Part shown: positions 51,519 to 60,709 of the stretch, in pieces
How the letters are laid out: every line of letters begins with the position of its first letter
Numbering within the stretch: position 1 is the stretch's first letter
Source: Marinobacterium jannaschii DSM 6295
GTDB taxonomy: Bacteria; Pseudomonadota; Gammaproteobacteria; Pseudomonadales; Balneatricaceae
Length of the DNA: 64,000 bases
Direction: 5' to 3'
Assembly: GCF_000620085.1 (NCBI RefSeq)
Contig: NZ_JHVJ01000010.1
Coordinates: 124,001 to 188,000, forward strand
Made by a program: the position numbers and the translations under genes
Notes under the pieces: model-generated
Told to the model about the DNA's origin: nothing
The model's database searches: none
What the model saw: the letters and a program-made list of their open reading frames with translations, nothing else

Positions 51519-51632
51519 GCTGGCCTTGGTGTATCGACGGGGATAATTGATAGGGACTAAAGTGCTGTTTCCCGCAGACTGCTGCTAAGTTATATAGGTA
51601 ATATTTCTGATGAGCTTTTGCCGGGAGTGGTT

Positions 51633-52091
51633 ATGCGATCGTATAGTTCATCTGCAACTAATCTGGCCCGCCAGCATCACCGACCGGTTGTCCGGCTGTT
51701 AAATCAGTTTGATGCCCTTACCGTTCGGGTGGATGTGATTGCGATTGAGTTTGGCGTGCACTGCTTTACCGTAGACAGCTGGAATTACAGCGATGCTGTC
51801 AGTTTTGGTCAGAGTGAAACTGACCCTGAAGTCTATCTCTATCGGGAGCTGAAGCTGTCGCTGAGGCTGGAGGGGCTGGCGGTTGTGCTCTGGATCAGCG
51901 ATGAACTGAATATGGAACAGCCGTCTGTGATGCTATCGCCGGATTACGGTGAAGAGTGGCAGCAGGTTGAGCGTGCGCGGTTGCGCTTGTTATTTGGTGC
52001 CGAGATCACTGGCAATGAGTTGTCAGAGTGGCTGGAGATTCCGATTGCCCGTCTCAGATTGCGGGTGAATGGGCAGTTGCTGCGGGCCTGA
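51633..52091 (+). CDS. Conserved protein of unknown function
   Basis: A 152-residue soluble protein, no signal peptide or membrane segment. The N-terminal half is mixed, with VVRLLNQFDALTVRVDVIAIEFGVHCF. The C-terminal half has LRLLFGAEITGNELSEWLEIPIARLRLRVNG, which could form a small helix-turn-helix. I do not recognise the family. The ATG follows GGGAG. It is 114 bases after the AraC gene and faces deaD. Confidence 0.6.
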   Translation: MRSYSSSATNLARQHHRPVVRLLNQFDALTVRVDVIAIEFGVHCFTVDSWNYSDAVSFGQSETDPEVYLYRELKLSLRLEGLAVVLWISDELNMEQPSVMLSPDYGEEWQQVERARLRLLFGAEITGNELSEWLEIPIARLRLRVNGQLLRA

Positions 52092-52153
52092 CCGGTGCGG
52101 TGTCGCTAAGGCGGTGATTCAGGGCTGCTGGGGTGTAGGGACGGGATATAGGA

Positions 52154-52190
52154 CGCCGCCTGCAGCGGAAGGGGGAGCGTGCAGGCGGCG
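52154..52190 (-). terminator. Hairpin between the unknown gene and deaD
   Basis: An 11 bp perfect inverted repeat (52154-52164 with 52180-52190) with a 15-base loop. It lies between convergent genes and could stop either transcript; no clear T-tract. Confidence 0.5.
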
Positions 52191-52231
52191 AAGGGGTTTA
52201 ACTTTTTCAGCGAAACCGTTCAGACAAAGGA

Positions 52232-52262
52232 TTAAGCTGTCGGCCTGATGCCAACAGCTTAA
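52232..52262 (-). terminator. Probable deaD terminator
   Basis: A 13 bp stem (52232-52244 with 52250-52262, one wobble) lies 12 bases past the deaD stop. The following sequence on the minus strand is moderately T-rich. Confidence 0.65.
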
Positions 52263-52274
52263 CGATAGTATGTC

Positions 52275-54056
52275 TTACTTGTCCTGCTTTTTCGGTGCCG
52301 GACGGTCGCCACGGCCGCGGTGCGGACGCTTGTTACGTGCGTTGCGTGGCGGGCGACGACCGGAATCATTGGCAACCGATTCGATCTTCAGGCGCTGGCC
52401 GCAAACGTAGACACGTCCCAGGGCCTGCATCGCTTCTTTCGACATGCCTGCTGGCAGGTCGACCGTACTGAACTCGTCGTAGATCTCGATCTGACCGATA
52501 AATTCTGCTTTCAGGTTCGCTTCGTTGGCGATAGCGCCAACGATGTTTTTCGGCAGTACACCGTGCTCGTGGCCGACGGATACGCGGAAACGCTCCATTG
52601 CGACTTCTGGCTTACCTTTCAGCGGGCGGGCATCCTTAGAGAACTCACCACGACGACGATCACGACGCTGGCGGCCATCTTCACGATCGCCGCGGTCTCC
52701 ACGATCGCCACGATCACGTTCCGGACGCGGCTCGCGCTCAGAGATCAGCAGCGGGGTTTTGCCCTGCAGCAGGTGAGCCAGTGCAGCTGCGATGTGCAGT
52801 GGATCTGAATCGTGTTCCTGCTGGTAGTCGGCCAGGATATCCAGGAACAGCGAAGTGTCCGTGCTATCCATGGTTTCGCTGATGCGCTGCTTGAAGCGGT
52901 CAACACGCTTTACGTTGATATCCGCAGCGCTTGGCAGGTCCATGCGTTCGATCGGCTGGTTGGTCGCGCGTTCGATAGAGCGCAGCATGCGGAACTCGCG
53001 TGGCGCAACAAACAGGATCGCTTCACCTTCACGGCCGGCACGGCCGGTACGGCCGATACGGTGAACGTAGGATTCAGTATCGTAAGGGATGTCATAGTTC
53101 AGTACGTGGCTGATACGCTCAACGTCCAGACCACGGGCAACAACATCGGTGGCAACCAGAATGTCTGTTTTACCGTTTTTCAGGCGCTCAACAGTACGTT
53201 CACGCTGCTGCTGGGACATGTCGCCGTTCAGGGCTTCAGCCGCATAACCGCGTGCGGACAGCTTTTCGGCCAGCTCTTCGGTTGCGGACTTGGTGCGCAC
53301 GAAGGTCAGCATGGCATCGAACTGCTGCAGCTCAAGGATACGGGTCAGGGCGTCCAGCTTATGCAGGCCGCTTACACGCCAGTACTTCTGCTTGATAGTG
53401 GTTGCAGTAGCCGTTTTACCGGCAATCTTCACTTCCTGCGCATCGTTCAGGTATTTCTGTGCCACGCGCTTGATCTGAGACGGCATGGTGGCAGAGAACA
53501 GTGCGATCTGGCGGCCAGCCGGGGTGTGGTCCAGAACCCATTCCACATCATCGATGAAGCCCATGCGCAGCATTTCGTCGGCTTCGTCCAGTACCAGCGC
53601 TTCCAGGTTATCCAGGTTCAGGGAGCCACGACGGATGTGATCCATCACACGGCCAGGAGTACCTACAACAACCTGAGCACCACGACGCAGCTGACGCAGC
53701 TGAGAGTCGTAAGCCTGGCCGCCGTAAATAGGCAGTACGTGGAAGTCTGGAATGTATTTAGCGTAAGTCTGGCACGCTTCAGCAACCTGGATTGCCAGTT
53801 CGCGTGTTGGTGCCAGTACCAGCATCTGAGTGTTGTTGCTTTTGGTATTCAGGCGGCTCAGCAGCGGCAGCGCGAAAGCTGCAGTCTTACCGGTACCTGT
53901 CTGTGCCATGCCCAGAATATCGCGACCTTCGAGCAGGTGAGGGATACTAGCGGCCTGGATTGGAGTCGGGGATTCATATCCGACTTCATTAAGTGCGCGA
54001 AGAATTGGTTCTGCTACCCCTAGAGAGGTAAAAGTGGGCTGGCCGCCTTCAGACAT
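52275..54056 (-). CDS. deaD: DEAD-box RNA helicase DeaD (CsdA)
   Basis: A 593-residue ATP-dependent RNA helicase active in ribosome assembly and mRNA decay, often cold-induced. The Q motif region is TFTSLGVAEPILRALNEVGYESPTPIQ. Motif I is AQTGTGKT, II is DEAD, III is SAT, and the C-terminal helicase half has HRIGRTGRAGREG. After the core comes an RGD-rich spacer (DRGDRGDRGDRED) and a DbpA-type RNA-binding domain with HGVLPKNIVGAIANEANL. The end is basic (RPHRGRGDRPAPKKQDK). Its layout and length match DeaD. Confidence 0.95.
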   Translation of the reverse strand: MSEGGQPTFTSLGVAEPILRALNEVGYESPTPIQAASIPHLLEGRDILGMAQTGTGKTAAFALPLLSRLNTKSNNTQMLVLAPTRELAIQVAEACQTYAKYIPDFHVLPIYGGQAYDSQLRQLRRGAQVVVGTPGRVMDHIRRGSLNLDNLEALVLDEADEMLRMGFIDDVEWVLDHTPAGRQIALFSATMPSQIKRVAQKYLNDAQEVKIAGKTATATTIKQKYWRVSGLHKLDALTRILELQQFDAMLTFVRTKSATEELAEKLSARGYAAEALNGDMSQQQRERTVERLKNGKTDILVATDVVARGLDVERISHVLNYDIPYDTESYVHRIGRTGRAGREGEAILFVAPREFRMLRSIERATNQPIERMDLPSAADINVKRVDRFKQRISETMDSTDTSLFLDILADYQQEHDSDPLHIAAALAHLLQGKTPLLISEREPRPERDRGDRGDRGDREDGRQRRDRRRGEFSKDARPLKGKPEVAMERFRVSVGHEHGVLPKNIVGAIANEANLKAEFIGQIEIYDEFSTVDLPAGMSKEAMQALGRVYVCGQRLKIESVANDSGRRPPRNARNKRPHRGRGDRPAPKKQDK

Positions 54057-54502
54057 GCAATGAATACCTGTGAATTTTTAAAGAGGAGTGTACTGCGGAG
54101 TGCAGATACACCGGGCTGGAAAAAGTGCGCCATTATACTGATCCGACAGGGCCGAGTCTATTACTTATTGGTAATGGACGGTCGTTTTCGGATAACTGTG
54201 CAATAAAGATAGATGAAAGCGGATAGTTGTCCAGCCGGGGAGGACCGAATCCGCTGCCATCCGCTTCTGCCTGCCGGAAAACCCTGATAAACAACAGTTT
54301 TCTGAGAGAGTCTCTAATACGAAGGGGTTACGACATTATTCTTATTTCTGGTTTATTTACTATTACTTCTTGCAGTAGTATTGCGCCGGCTCTGGTACAG
54401 ACTGACTGGTCTGTATGGAGGGCCTGACTGGTCGTACGGGTGGCCTGACTGCCCGGCGTCGGCCGCAATCAGCAATAGACGATAAAGGGCGGACATCGAA
54501 AC
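54057..54502. promoter_or_regulatory. Divergent promoter region of deaD and the chemoreceptor
   Basis: A 446-base gap. The deaD half may be a long leader, as in other cold-induced helicases, but no known thermosensor fold is clear to me. A short frame at 54227-54427 is probably not coding. No other element is supported. Confidence 0.45.
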
Positions 54503-56065
54503 ATGGGGCTACAACAGGGAGTGAGTGGACGGGAGGTCAATTACGCCGCTGACGTACGACTGATCTCAACCACCGATCTGAACGGAACGATCACTTATGC
54601 TAATAAAGAGTTTTGTGATGTCGCCGGCTACTCTGCCGAAGAACTGATCGGCCAGCCTCACAATATAGTCCGTCACCCGGATATGCCGAAGGAAGCGTTT
54701 CAGGATCTCTGGAGCCACCTTAAGCAGGGCAAGCCCTGGATGGGACTGGTCAAAAACCGCTGCAAGAACGGAGACCACTACTGGGTACAGGCTTACGTTA
54801 TGCCGGTGTATGACGCCCAGGGCAGGCCTTCGGGCTACCAGTCCGTGCGCACCCGCCCGGACGAGGCCAAAAAGCGCCAGGCAGAGAAGCTCTATAGCCG
54901 GCTGCGCAATGGCGACCAACGTATGTTGCGTAAGCGGGTGCCGATGCAGGTCGAGATGATGTCGATCTTTGCGGCACTGATACCGGCGATGATTCTGGTG
55001 ACCTCATTCGACCTGTCCGTCTGGTTCAGTGGCCTGTTACAGGCGCTGCTTATTATTGTTGCGGCCAGTATGGCCTATGCCCGCCTGCGTCCGTTACAGC
55101 AGTTGGCGGAGGAGTCGCTGGCCGTCTACAACAACCCGCTGGCGCAGGTTGTTTTCACTAACCGTGGCGACGAGGCCGGTGCGGCGGAGTTGATGCGGCA
55201 GACCTATCGGGCGCGGATGCGCACTTTGATCGGACGCCTGGAAGACTCTATCGATACGCTGGCGCGGGTCACTGACACCACCAACGATGCCCTGAGTGAA
55301 ACCCGTCGCGGTATAGAGCAACAGAATGCGGAGACCAGCCAGGTCGCCAGTGCTGCCCACCAGATGGCCGCCTCGGCGCATGAGGTGGCTCAGCACACGG
55401 CTGAAACCTCGGATGAAACCCATCACGCCAAGGATGAGGCGCTGCGCGGTAAAGCCTTGCTGCTGACGGCGGTGGATTCGATCCGGCAGCTGCAGGATGA
55501 GGTGGTCGTAGCGTCCGGCAGTGCGCAGCAGCTGCGCAGCCAGATGGATGCCGTTGGCAGTATTGTCGATATGATCAATGATATTGCCGACCAGACCAAT
55601 CTGCTGGCGCTGAATGCGGCGATTGAAGCGGCCCGGGCGGGTGAACAGGGGCGGGGTTTTGCGGTGGTGGCCGATGAGGTGCGGACACTGGCGCAGCGCA
55701 CCCAGACTTCGACAGCGGAAATTCAGAGCACGATCGATCAGATGGGCAAGTACGTTAACCAGACCGTCGCCACCATGGAAACCAGCCAGCAGAAAGCGGA
55801 GCTGGGGATCGCTAAGGCGCATGAAGTGGATCAGGCGATCGATACCCTGACCGATCTGCTGAACGGTGTGGCGGATCGCTGCCTGCAGACGGCCAGTGCC
55901 TCAGAAGAGCAGTCCAGTGTGTCTGAAACCATCAGTCACAATGTCCTGGCGATCAGTCAGGCATCGGACAGCAACCTGAAAGCGGTTGAGACCACGACGG
56001 ATGCCAGCCAGCAGCTACAGAAGCTGGTGGATGATCTGAACTCCTCTCTGCGGGCATTTAGTTAA
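54503..56065 (+). CDS. PAS-domain methyl-accepting chemotaxis protein (Aer-type)
   Basis: A 520-residue receptor. An N-terminal PAS domain (about 15-125, [42 protein letters not shown]) is followed by a hydrophobic hairpin (about 155-190) and the signalling coiled coil. The hairpin-tip motif is [35 protein letters not shown]. The layout is like Aer, which senses redox state through FAD in the PAS domain. No adjacent chemotaxis genes. Ligand is not known. Confidence 0.92.
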   Translation: MGLQQGVSGREVNYAADVRLISTTDLNGTITYANKEFCDVAGYSAEELIGQPHNIVRHPDMPKEAFQDLWSHLKQGKPWMGLVKNRCKNGDHYWVQAYVMPVYDAQGRPSGYQSVRTRPDEAKKRQAEKLYSRLRNGDQRMLRKRVPMQVEMMSIFAALIPAMILVTSFDLSVWFSGLLQALLIIVAASMAYARLRPLQQLAEESLAVYNNPLAQVVFTNRGDEAGAAELMRQTYRARMRTLIGRLEDSIDTLARVTDTTNDALSETRRGIEQQNAETSQVASAAHQMAASAHEVAQHTAETSDETHHAKDEALRGKALLLTAVDSIRQLQDEVVVASGSAQQLRSQMDAVGSIVDMINDIADQTNLLALNAAIEAARAGEQGRGFAVVADEVRTLAQRTQTSTAEIQSTIDQMGKYVNQTVATMETSQQKAELGIAKAHEVDQAIDTLTDLLNGVADRCLQTASASEEQSSVSETISHNVLAISQASDSNLKAVETTTDASQQLQKLVDDLNSSLRAFS

Positions 56066-56177
56066 GGAACCCGCGAATAGGCCCGAAACGCCTCTGGCCT
56101 TCAGAGCCATTCGAGACCAAGGCAGTGACCGGCGTTAAGCTGCCTGCCTGGCGAAAACCCTGTTTGTTCGGTCTGCA

Positions 56178-56792
56178 TTATCCCTCGCCACGGTTGTATT
56201 CCGTCGGCGAGAGGATATGCAGCTTCTCCACGTAGAACAGCTCACAGGCGCCCTGGCCGGTGTCGTCCCGGCTCAGCGAGGTCTTCCAGAGACTGCCGTC
56301 CCTGCCCCGGGCATCCACCAGATAGCCTTCCATCGACACCACCTGATCCACATCGACCGATTTCAGCGCGTCTGAGACCTGGTCGTTGGCCGGGATCATA
56401 TGGACGTTGGCGCTGCTGTTACGCACCTGGCGTCGCGCGATCGGCAGGTTATAGCTTTTCCAGTAATACCAGCGATTGGACTGAGAAATCTCAAACTTCT
56501 CCAGCACGCTGGAATCTGACATCGGGCCCCAGCCCAGGGCCAGGTCGGTGGGGGATATATCGGATTCCTTGTCGAGGAAATAGTCTTCGCGCGCCAGTAC
56601 CCGGGCGGTGATCAGGTAGAACGCCTTGGGCGAAAGCTGGAAATCACGGTACTCAATATCGGTCAGGTTAGACTGTTTCAGCTGAACGGGCGCGCGCGGG
56701 GCCAGTTCACCGGCGGGCAGCTCGCCGGGTTCGCGGTCGATCCAGGCGATGCTTAGCGCGGCGATAAAGATAACAAGCAGGATGCGGAACAT
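56178..56792 (-). CDS. Membrane-anchored protein of unknown function, last gene of the bufferin operon
   Basis: A 204-residue protein with an N-terminal anchor (about 2-17, FRILLVIFIAALSIAW) and a soluble domain. It has KAFYLITARVLAREDYF, SPTDLALGWGPMSDSSVLEKF, SQSNRWYYWK, NVHMIPAND and SLSRDDTGQGACELFYVEKL. The repeated aromatic and histidine residues and the conserved feel suggest a defined family of conserved proteins, but I know no function for it. GAGGTG precedes the ATG. It lies 45 bases after the DUF2063 gene and probably belongs to that operon. Confidence 0.7.
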   Translation of the reverse strand: MFRILLVIFIAALSIAWIDREPGELPAGELAPRAPVQLKQSNLTDIEYRDFQLSPKAFYLITARVLAREDYFLDKESDISPTDLALGWGPMSDSSVLEKFEISQSNRWYYWKSYNLPIARRQVRNSSANVHMIPANDQVSDALKSVDVDQVVSMEGYLVDARGRDGSLWKTSLSRDDTGQGACELFYVEKLHILSPTEYNRGEG

Positions 56793-56837
56793 CGGGCACC
56801 TCAGGGCAGATCTTTGCAACAGTCTGTGTCCCCCAGG

Positions 56838-57611
56838 TCAGATCAGACGGCAGATCAGCCCTTTATTCAGCCACTGTTGCAGTGTTTCAAATAGTAAAGC
56901 CCCGGCTTCCTGCTCGGGTATCAGTTGCAGCAGGTGATCGGCAGCCCCGGCCAGCGTATCACCCTGCAGGAAACGTTGCAGAAGTAATCGTTCCGGCGCG
57001 TCCAGCGAACTGAACTCGGTCAGCCGCTGTCTGTTGCGCCAGAGCATCCAGTGGTTTTCCCGCTGGCGCAGTGGCGGCGGTGGCCGTTCGGCTTTCAGCG
57101 CCTGCCAGATCTCGACAACGTTGTAGTCACTACTAAATAGTTGCAGGCCGGGGTGAAAGCGCAAGTGCAATCCGGGCCATTGTTCGGCCGGCAGCTGTTG
57201 CAGCTCAGACAGTTCAGCCTGTGTGGCATCGGGAGCGTCGAACACATCCATCAGCAGGCGTTCAAAGCGGGCCAGGCCGGCAATCTGGGGATGCTCACAA
57301 AAGGGCGCCTGACTGGCAAGGAAGGCCGGCAGGTTGTCGGCAAAGTGGCGTAGCGAGCGGTATCGCGAGGGGTATTGCTCAATATAGCCCGCCACCATCT
57401 GGCGATAGAGATCGTCGCCCAGGTACTGGCCCAGTACCGGCAGGTCGCTGTCGAGGGTTTCCCTCAGCCGCACCCGGTAGGCGTTATGGTAGATGCCCAG
57501 CCTCAGTTCGGTGCTGATGTTACCCTGCTGACCGATATGTGCCGCTATATCGCTGGAGTGGCCGCGCAGGTAGTCCAGCAGCTGTCGTTGTCTCTCTTTC
57601 AGGCTGTTCAC
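56838..57611 (-). CDS. DUF2063 partner protein (BufC/HvfC type)
   Basis: A 257-residue protein of the DUF2063 family, once called putative DNA-binding. The opening is [15 protein letters not shown], then [31 protein letters not shown] and [22 protein letters not shown]. In bufferin and methanobactin-like clusters this partner binds the precursor leader and presents it to the DUF692 enzyme. Its ATG overlaps the DUF692 stop by four bases, so the two are made together. Confidence 0.92.
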   Translation of the reverse strand: MNSLKERQRQLLDYLRGHSSDIAAHIGQQGNISTELRLGIYHNAYRVRLRETLDSDLPVLGQYLGDDLYRQMVAGYIEQYPSRYRSLRHFADNLPAFLASQAPFCEHPQIAGLARFERLLMDVFDAPDATQAELSELQQLPAEQWPGLHLRFHPGLQLFSSDYNVVEIWQALKAERPPPPLRQRENHWMLWRNRQRLTEFSSLDAPERLLLQRFLQGDTLAGAADHLLQLIPEQEAGALLFETLQQWLNKGLICRLI

Positions 57612-58483
57612 AGGCGGGCTTCCCGGGCCTGGGGGTGGCAGTCGGGGCGGGCGAAGAGTGCCGGGCAGGTTTCATGGGCGATCGTTCTGGCCTGGTCCAG
57701 CTCCCGCAGCAATTCTTCGAGGGGCGGGATATGGTCGTCACGTTCGATCATGGTGCTGACTGCACCGAAGCGCTTCAGGGCGTCGGCATATAGCTGCCAC
57801 ACCGGATCGACCACCGGGTGGTCGTGGGTGTCGATCACGTAGTCGCCGTAATCGCTATGGCCGGCAAGATGGAACTGACGTACCGGGGCAACCGGGATGG
57901 CGTTAAGGTAATCCAGCGCATCAAAGCCGTGGTTGCGCGCGCTGACATAGATATTGTTGATATCCAGCAACATCAGGCAGTCCGCCTTTTCCACCACCTG
58001 ACAATAGAATTCCCACTCGGTCATCTCCGATTCCCGGTAGGAGAGGTAACTGGAAACATTCTCCAGCAGAATCTGGCGGCCAAGATAGTCCTGTACCTGG
58101 CTGATGCGTTCTGCCACATGATTCAGCGCTTCTTCGGTGTAGGGCAGCGGCAGCAGGTCGTGGCTGTTCAGGCCATCGACCCCGGTCCAGCAGAGATGGT
58201 CAGAGATCCATTGCGGCTGTAGCTCGTTGGCCAGCGTTTTCAGGCGGCGCAGGTAATCCCGGTCGAGGGGATCGGTCGAACCGATCGACATCGAGACGCC
58301 GTGCATCACCATCGGATAATGTTCGCGTATCTGGTGCAGGTAGTAGCGGGGTTTACCGCCATCCACCATAAAGTTCTCAGAGATCACTTCAAGCCAGTCG
58401 ACCTGCGGCCGCTCTGGCTGCAGAAAGTCATGGAAGTGCTGGGTTCGCAATCCGAGCCCGAAACCGAGGAAGTGATCCTTCAT
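57608..58483 (-). CDS. DUF692 multinuclear non-haem iron oxygenase (BufB/HvfB type)
   Basis: A 291-residue TIM-barrel enzyme of the MNIO family (relatives: MbnB, TglH). It has [61 protein letters not shown] and [20 protein letters not shown], which supply the His, Asp and Glu ligands of the iron cluster. MNIO enzymes convert cysteines of ribosomal peptides to oxazolone, thiooxazole or related groups. The substrate here is almost certainly the cysteine-rich product of the gene just upstream. Confidence 0.95.
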   Translation of the reverse strand: MKDHFLGFGLGLRTQHFHDFLQPERPQVDWLEVISENFMVDGGKPRYYLHQIREHYPMVMHGVSMSIGSTDPLDRDYLRRLKTLANELQPQWISDHLCWTGVDGLNSHDLLPLPYTEEALNHVAERISQVQDYLGRQILLENVSSYLSYRESEMTEWEFYCQVVEKADCLMLLDINNIYVSARNHGFDALDYLNAIPVAPVRQFHLAGHSDYGDYVIDTHDHPVVDPVWQLYADALKRFGAVSTMIERDDHIPPLEELLRELDQARTIAHETCPALFARPDCHPQAREARL

Positions 58484-58507
58484 AGAAATGCTCCTGCAGA
58501 TAACAGA

Positions 58508-58528
58508 CCGGGAGGGCAGGCCTCCCGG
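58508..58528 (-). promoter_or_regulatory. Hairpin between precursor and modifying-enzyme genes
   Basis: An 8 bp perfect stem, CCGGGAGG with CCTCCCGG, and 5-base loop in the 70-base gap after the precursor stop. No T-run follows. It could be a partial stop or an RNA end stabiliser that keeps precursor mRNA above enzyme mRNA, a common device in RiPP operons. Confidence 0.6.
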
Positions 58529-58553
58529 ATAACAACCTGGCTGTTAATACGCC

Positions 58554-59021
58554 TTAGCTGGTGCTGCCGCCAATGGCTTCGCAGGACTTTGCAGTGGTCA
58601 TGACAAAGCCCTGGCCCTTACAGGATGCCTGACCGGCACAGGAGTTGCTCGCAGTCTTACAGTCGTTGTGGCCCTTGCACTGGTTAACACCGAAGCACTG
58701 GGTCAGGTCGGCCTTGGCGATCGCGCCACGCCAGTCATCTTCCATTCGGCCGCCGACATCGGCACAGGCCTTGGATGGCATGCCGACGAACCCGCTGCCT
58801 TTACAGGAACCCTGGCCGCCGCAGGCGTTATTGGCACCGCCGCAGTCATTATGGCCCTTACATTTGTTGACGCCGTAGCAGTGAATCAGATCAGACTCGG
58901 CATCGGCGGCCCCATAGGCCTGACTGTTATCTTTAGGTGCAGTGGAAGAGCAGGCGGCCAGACCGGCTGCAGCCAGTGCGACGGAGATACCACCTAATTT
59001 AGGACTGAGGTTTGTTTTCAT
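58554..59021 (-). CDS. BufA2-family bufferin precursor with two tandem cysteine cores
   Basis: A 155-residue exported peptide. The N-terminus (1-24, ending LAAC) has a lipobox-like end with C24. Two repeats follow with identical cysteine spacing: C48-C54-C60-C67-C73-C86 and C109-C115-C121-C128-C134-C147, steps 6-6-7-6-13, period 61 residues. Both contain VN-x-CKGHNDC and SCKG-x-GF. Single-core BufA2 bufferins bind copper in the periplasm after MNIO modification of cysteines. Here the core is duplicated in one chain, joined by [20 protein letters not shown]. Modification and metal binding are inferred from family and neighbours. Confidence 0.9.
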   Translation of the reverse strand: MKTNLSPKLGGISVALAAAGLAACSSTAPKDNSQAYGAADAESDLIHCYGVNKCKGHNDCGGANNACGGQGSCKGSGFVGMPSKACADVGGRMEDDWRGAIAKADLTQCFGVNQCKGHNDCKTASNSCAGQASCKGQGFVMTTAKSCEAIGGSTS

Positions 59022-59599
59022 TGTTGTAGATCCTTGGGTCAGGGTTTATCTGAACCTCTGCCAGCGGCAATGCAGTTTACAGTCACTCGGTTACCCGTTG
59101 TCGGAGTACCGGCCACCAGCCTGAAAACATCCTCCCCATCTGGGGCTGACGCTGCCTGATTCAGCTATGAAAAGGGTACGGCTGCATGGAATGTCGCGTT
59201 TGCTGCGGTCCTTGCGGCTGTATCCTGAAGTTTTGTTCAAAAGTTGGAGTGGGGCAGGTGGAAATTTGTTCAATAAAAATTAAATTTTTTTAATCTTTGG
59301 TCGGAAGGGTATGCGGTGCAGGGGATACCGTCATCCTGCAGACAAGAAAAAGCCCGCAGTTGGGGGACCGCAGGCTGAGAAGAAAGGAGATTACTCCTGA
59401 CACTGACAGCAGCTGTTGGGGATAGCTGCCGAAAGCGATGAAAGTAAGCTTATTGTTTTTAATGTGCCCGATAAATAGCGGTTTGTTTAATAGATTGTTG
59501 CAGAAAATGATATTGAATCGATTTTTGATCTGTCTGGTGGTGGATTCACTGAGGGCGCTGCAGGCACAATAGCCCCTTTTTCAGGCCCGACCGACTCCT
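59022..59599. other. Intergenic region upstream of the bufferin operon
   Basis: A 578-base gap with the bufferin promoter on the minus strand and the glycosyltransferase promoter on the plus strand. An AT-rich stretch is at 59262-59300. The 59344-59376 hairpin is listed separately. I see no supported gene and no recognisable metal-regulator box. Confidence 0.5.
59344..59376 (-). terminator. Orphan minus-strand terminator
   Basis: A 9 bp stem (59351-59359 with 59368-59376, two wobbles) followed on the minus strand by TTTTTCTT. No minus-strand gene lies directly upstream of it, so it may end a small RNA or leader transcript starting around 59400-59590. Confidence 0.6.
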
Positions 59600-60694
59600 A
59601 TGCGAATCCTGCTGTTATCTGCTTACGATGCCGCCAGTCATGGTTACTGGCATAAGGCACTGACTGCTCAGTTTCCGTCTGCTGACTGGACCGTACTGAC
59701 GCTGCCGCCTCGCTACTTCGCCTGGCGATTGCGAGGCAACAGCCTCAGCTGGGCCTTCGGTGAACGGCAAACGCTGGAGCAGGGTTATGACCTGGTGATC
59801 GCCACCTCGATGACCGACCTGTCGGCACTGCGCGGTTTTGTCCCGGCGTTGGCAAGCACGCCGACGATCGTCTACTTTCACGAAAACCAGTTCGCCTATC
59901 CGGAATCGGGCAAGGAGTACGGCAGCGTCGAGCCGAAGATCCTCAATATCTACACCGCGCTGGCGGCGGACCGGGTGCTGTTTAACACCGACTACAACCG
60001 CCAGACCTTTCTCAAGGGGGCCCGTGCGCTGCTGAAGAAGCTGCCGGATCAGGTCCCGGCCGGGTTGATCGACCGTATTGAAAAGTCTTCTGCGGTGCTG
60101 CCGGTACCGCTGCCAGAGCCGGTTTTCCTGCCCCATCAGCCGCAACCGGGGCCATTGCAGCTGATCTGGAATCACCGCTGGGAGTTCGACAAGGGGCCGG
60201 AACTGTTACTGGCGATGCTGGCCGAACTCGATCAGCGGGGTATTGATATCCGCCTGCATATGGTGGGGCAGCAGTTCCGCCGCATGCCAGCGGTGTTCGA
60301 TCAGATTCTGGCCGACTACCCGCATTTGCTGGGCCGTAGCGGCTTTATCGACTCGGTGGCGGAATATCGCCAGCTGCTGCAGCAATCCGAAATCGTCCTC
60401 TCCACCGCGCTGCATGATTTCCAGGGTATCGCGGTGCTGGAAGCTGTTGCGGCCGGTTGTATCCCGCTGGTGCCAGACCGGCTGGCCTATCCTGAGCTGT
60501 TTCCGGCCGATTGCCTCTATCGCAGCGGCAAGGGCGAGACAGAGGATCTGGTGGCGCGTATTGCCACTTATGCAGCAGCCAAAGCCAAAGCTGAGATGAG
60601 GTCGGCACCGGCTATTCATAACCTGGGCTGGGACCAGCTTCGCCCGGATTATGCCAATGAAATGGCGACAGTCAGCGGCTTCGGTATCGACTGA
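59600..60694 (+). CDS. Glycosyltransferase of the tRNA-queuosine mannosyltransferase type (DUF3524)
   Basis: A 364-residue GT4-like protein. The N-terminal DUF3524 part has LLLSAYDAASHGYWHKALTAQFP, VLTLPPRYFAWRLRGN and VYFHENQFAYP. The C-terminal nucleotide-sugar part has WNHRWEFDKGPELLL and a late EAVAAGCIPLVPDRLAYPE. It resembles the GTDC1/QtmA group that adds mannose to queuosine in tRNA-Asp. A queuosine function in this organism is inferred; another acceptor cannot be ruled out. No operon partner. Confidence 0.87.
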   Translation: MRILLLSAYDAASHGYWHKALTAQFPSADWTVLTLPPRYFAWRLRGNSLSWAFGERQTLEQGYDLVIATSMTDLSALRGFVPALASTPTIVYFHENQFAYPESGKEYGSVEPKILNIYTALAADRVLFNTDYNRQTFLKGARALLKKLPDQVPAGLIDRIEKSSAVLPVPLPEPVFLPHQPQPGPLQLIWNHRWEFDKGPELLLAMLAELDQRGIDIRLHMVGQQFRRMPAVFDQILADYPHLLGRSGFIDSVAEYRQLLQQSEIVLSTALHDFQGIAVLEAVAAGCIPLVPDRLAYPELFPADCLYRSGKGETEDLVARIATYAAAKAKAEMRSAPAIHNLGWDQLRPDYANEMATVSGFGID

Positions 60695-60709
60695 AGTAGC
60701 CGGGGGAGA

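Noticed and set aside
52660-52740. Short tandem repeats in deaD looking like a CRISPR or satellite
   Set aside because: They encode the RGD-rich spacer in frame and have no spacer-repeat pattern.
54227-54427. 66-codon frame in the deaD-chemoreceptor gap
   Set aside because: No ribosome site, no domain, and a composition like non-coding sequence.
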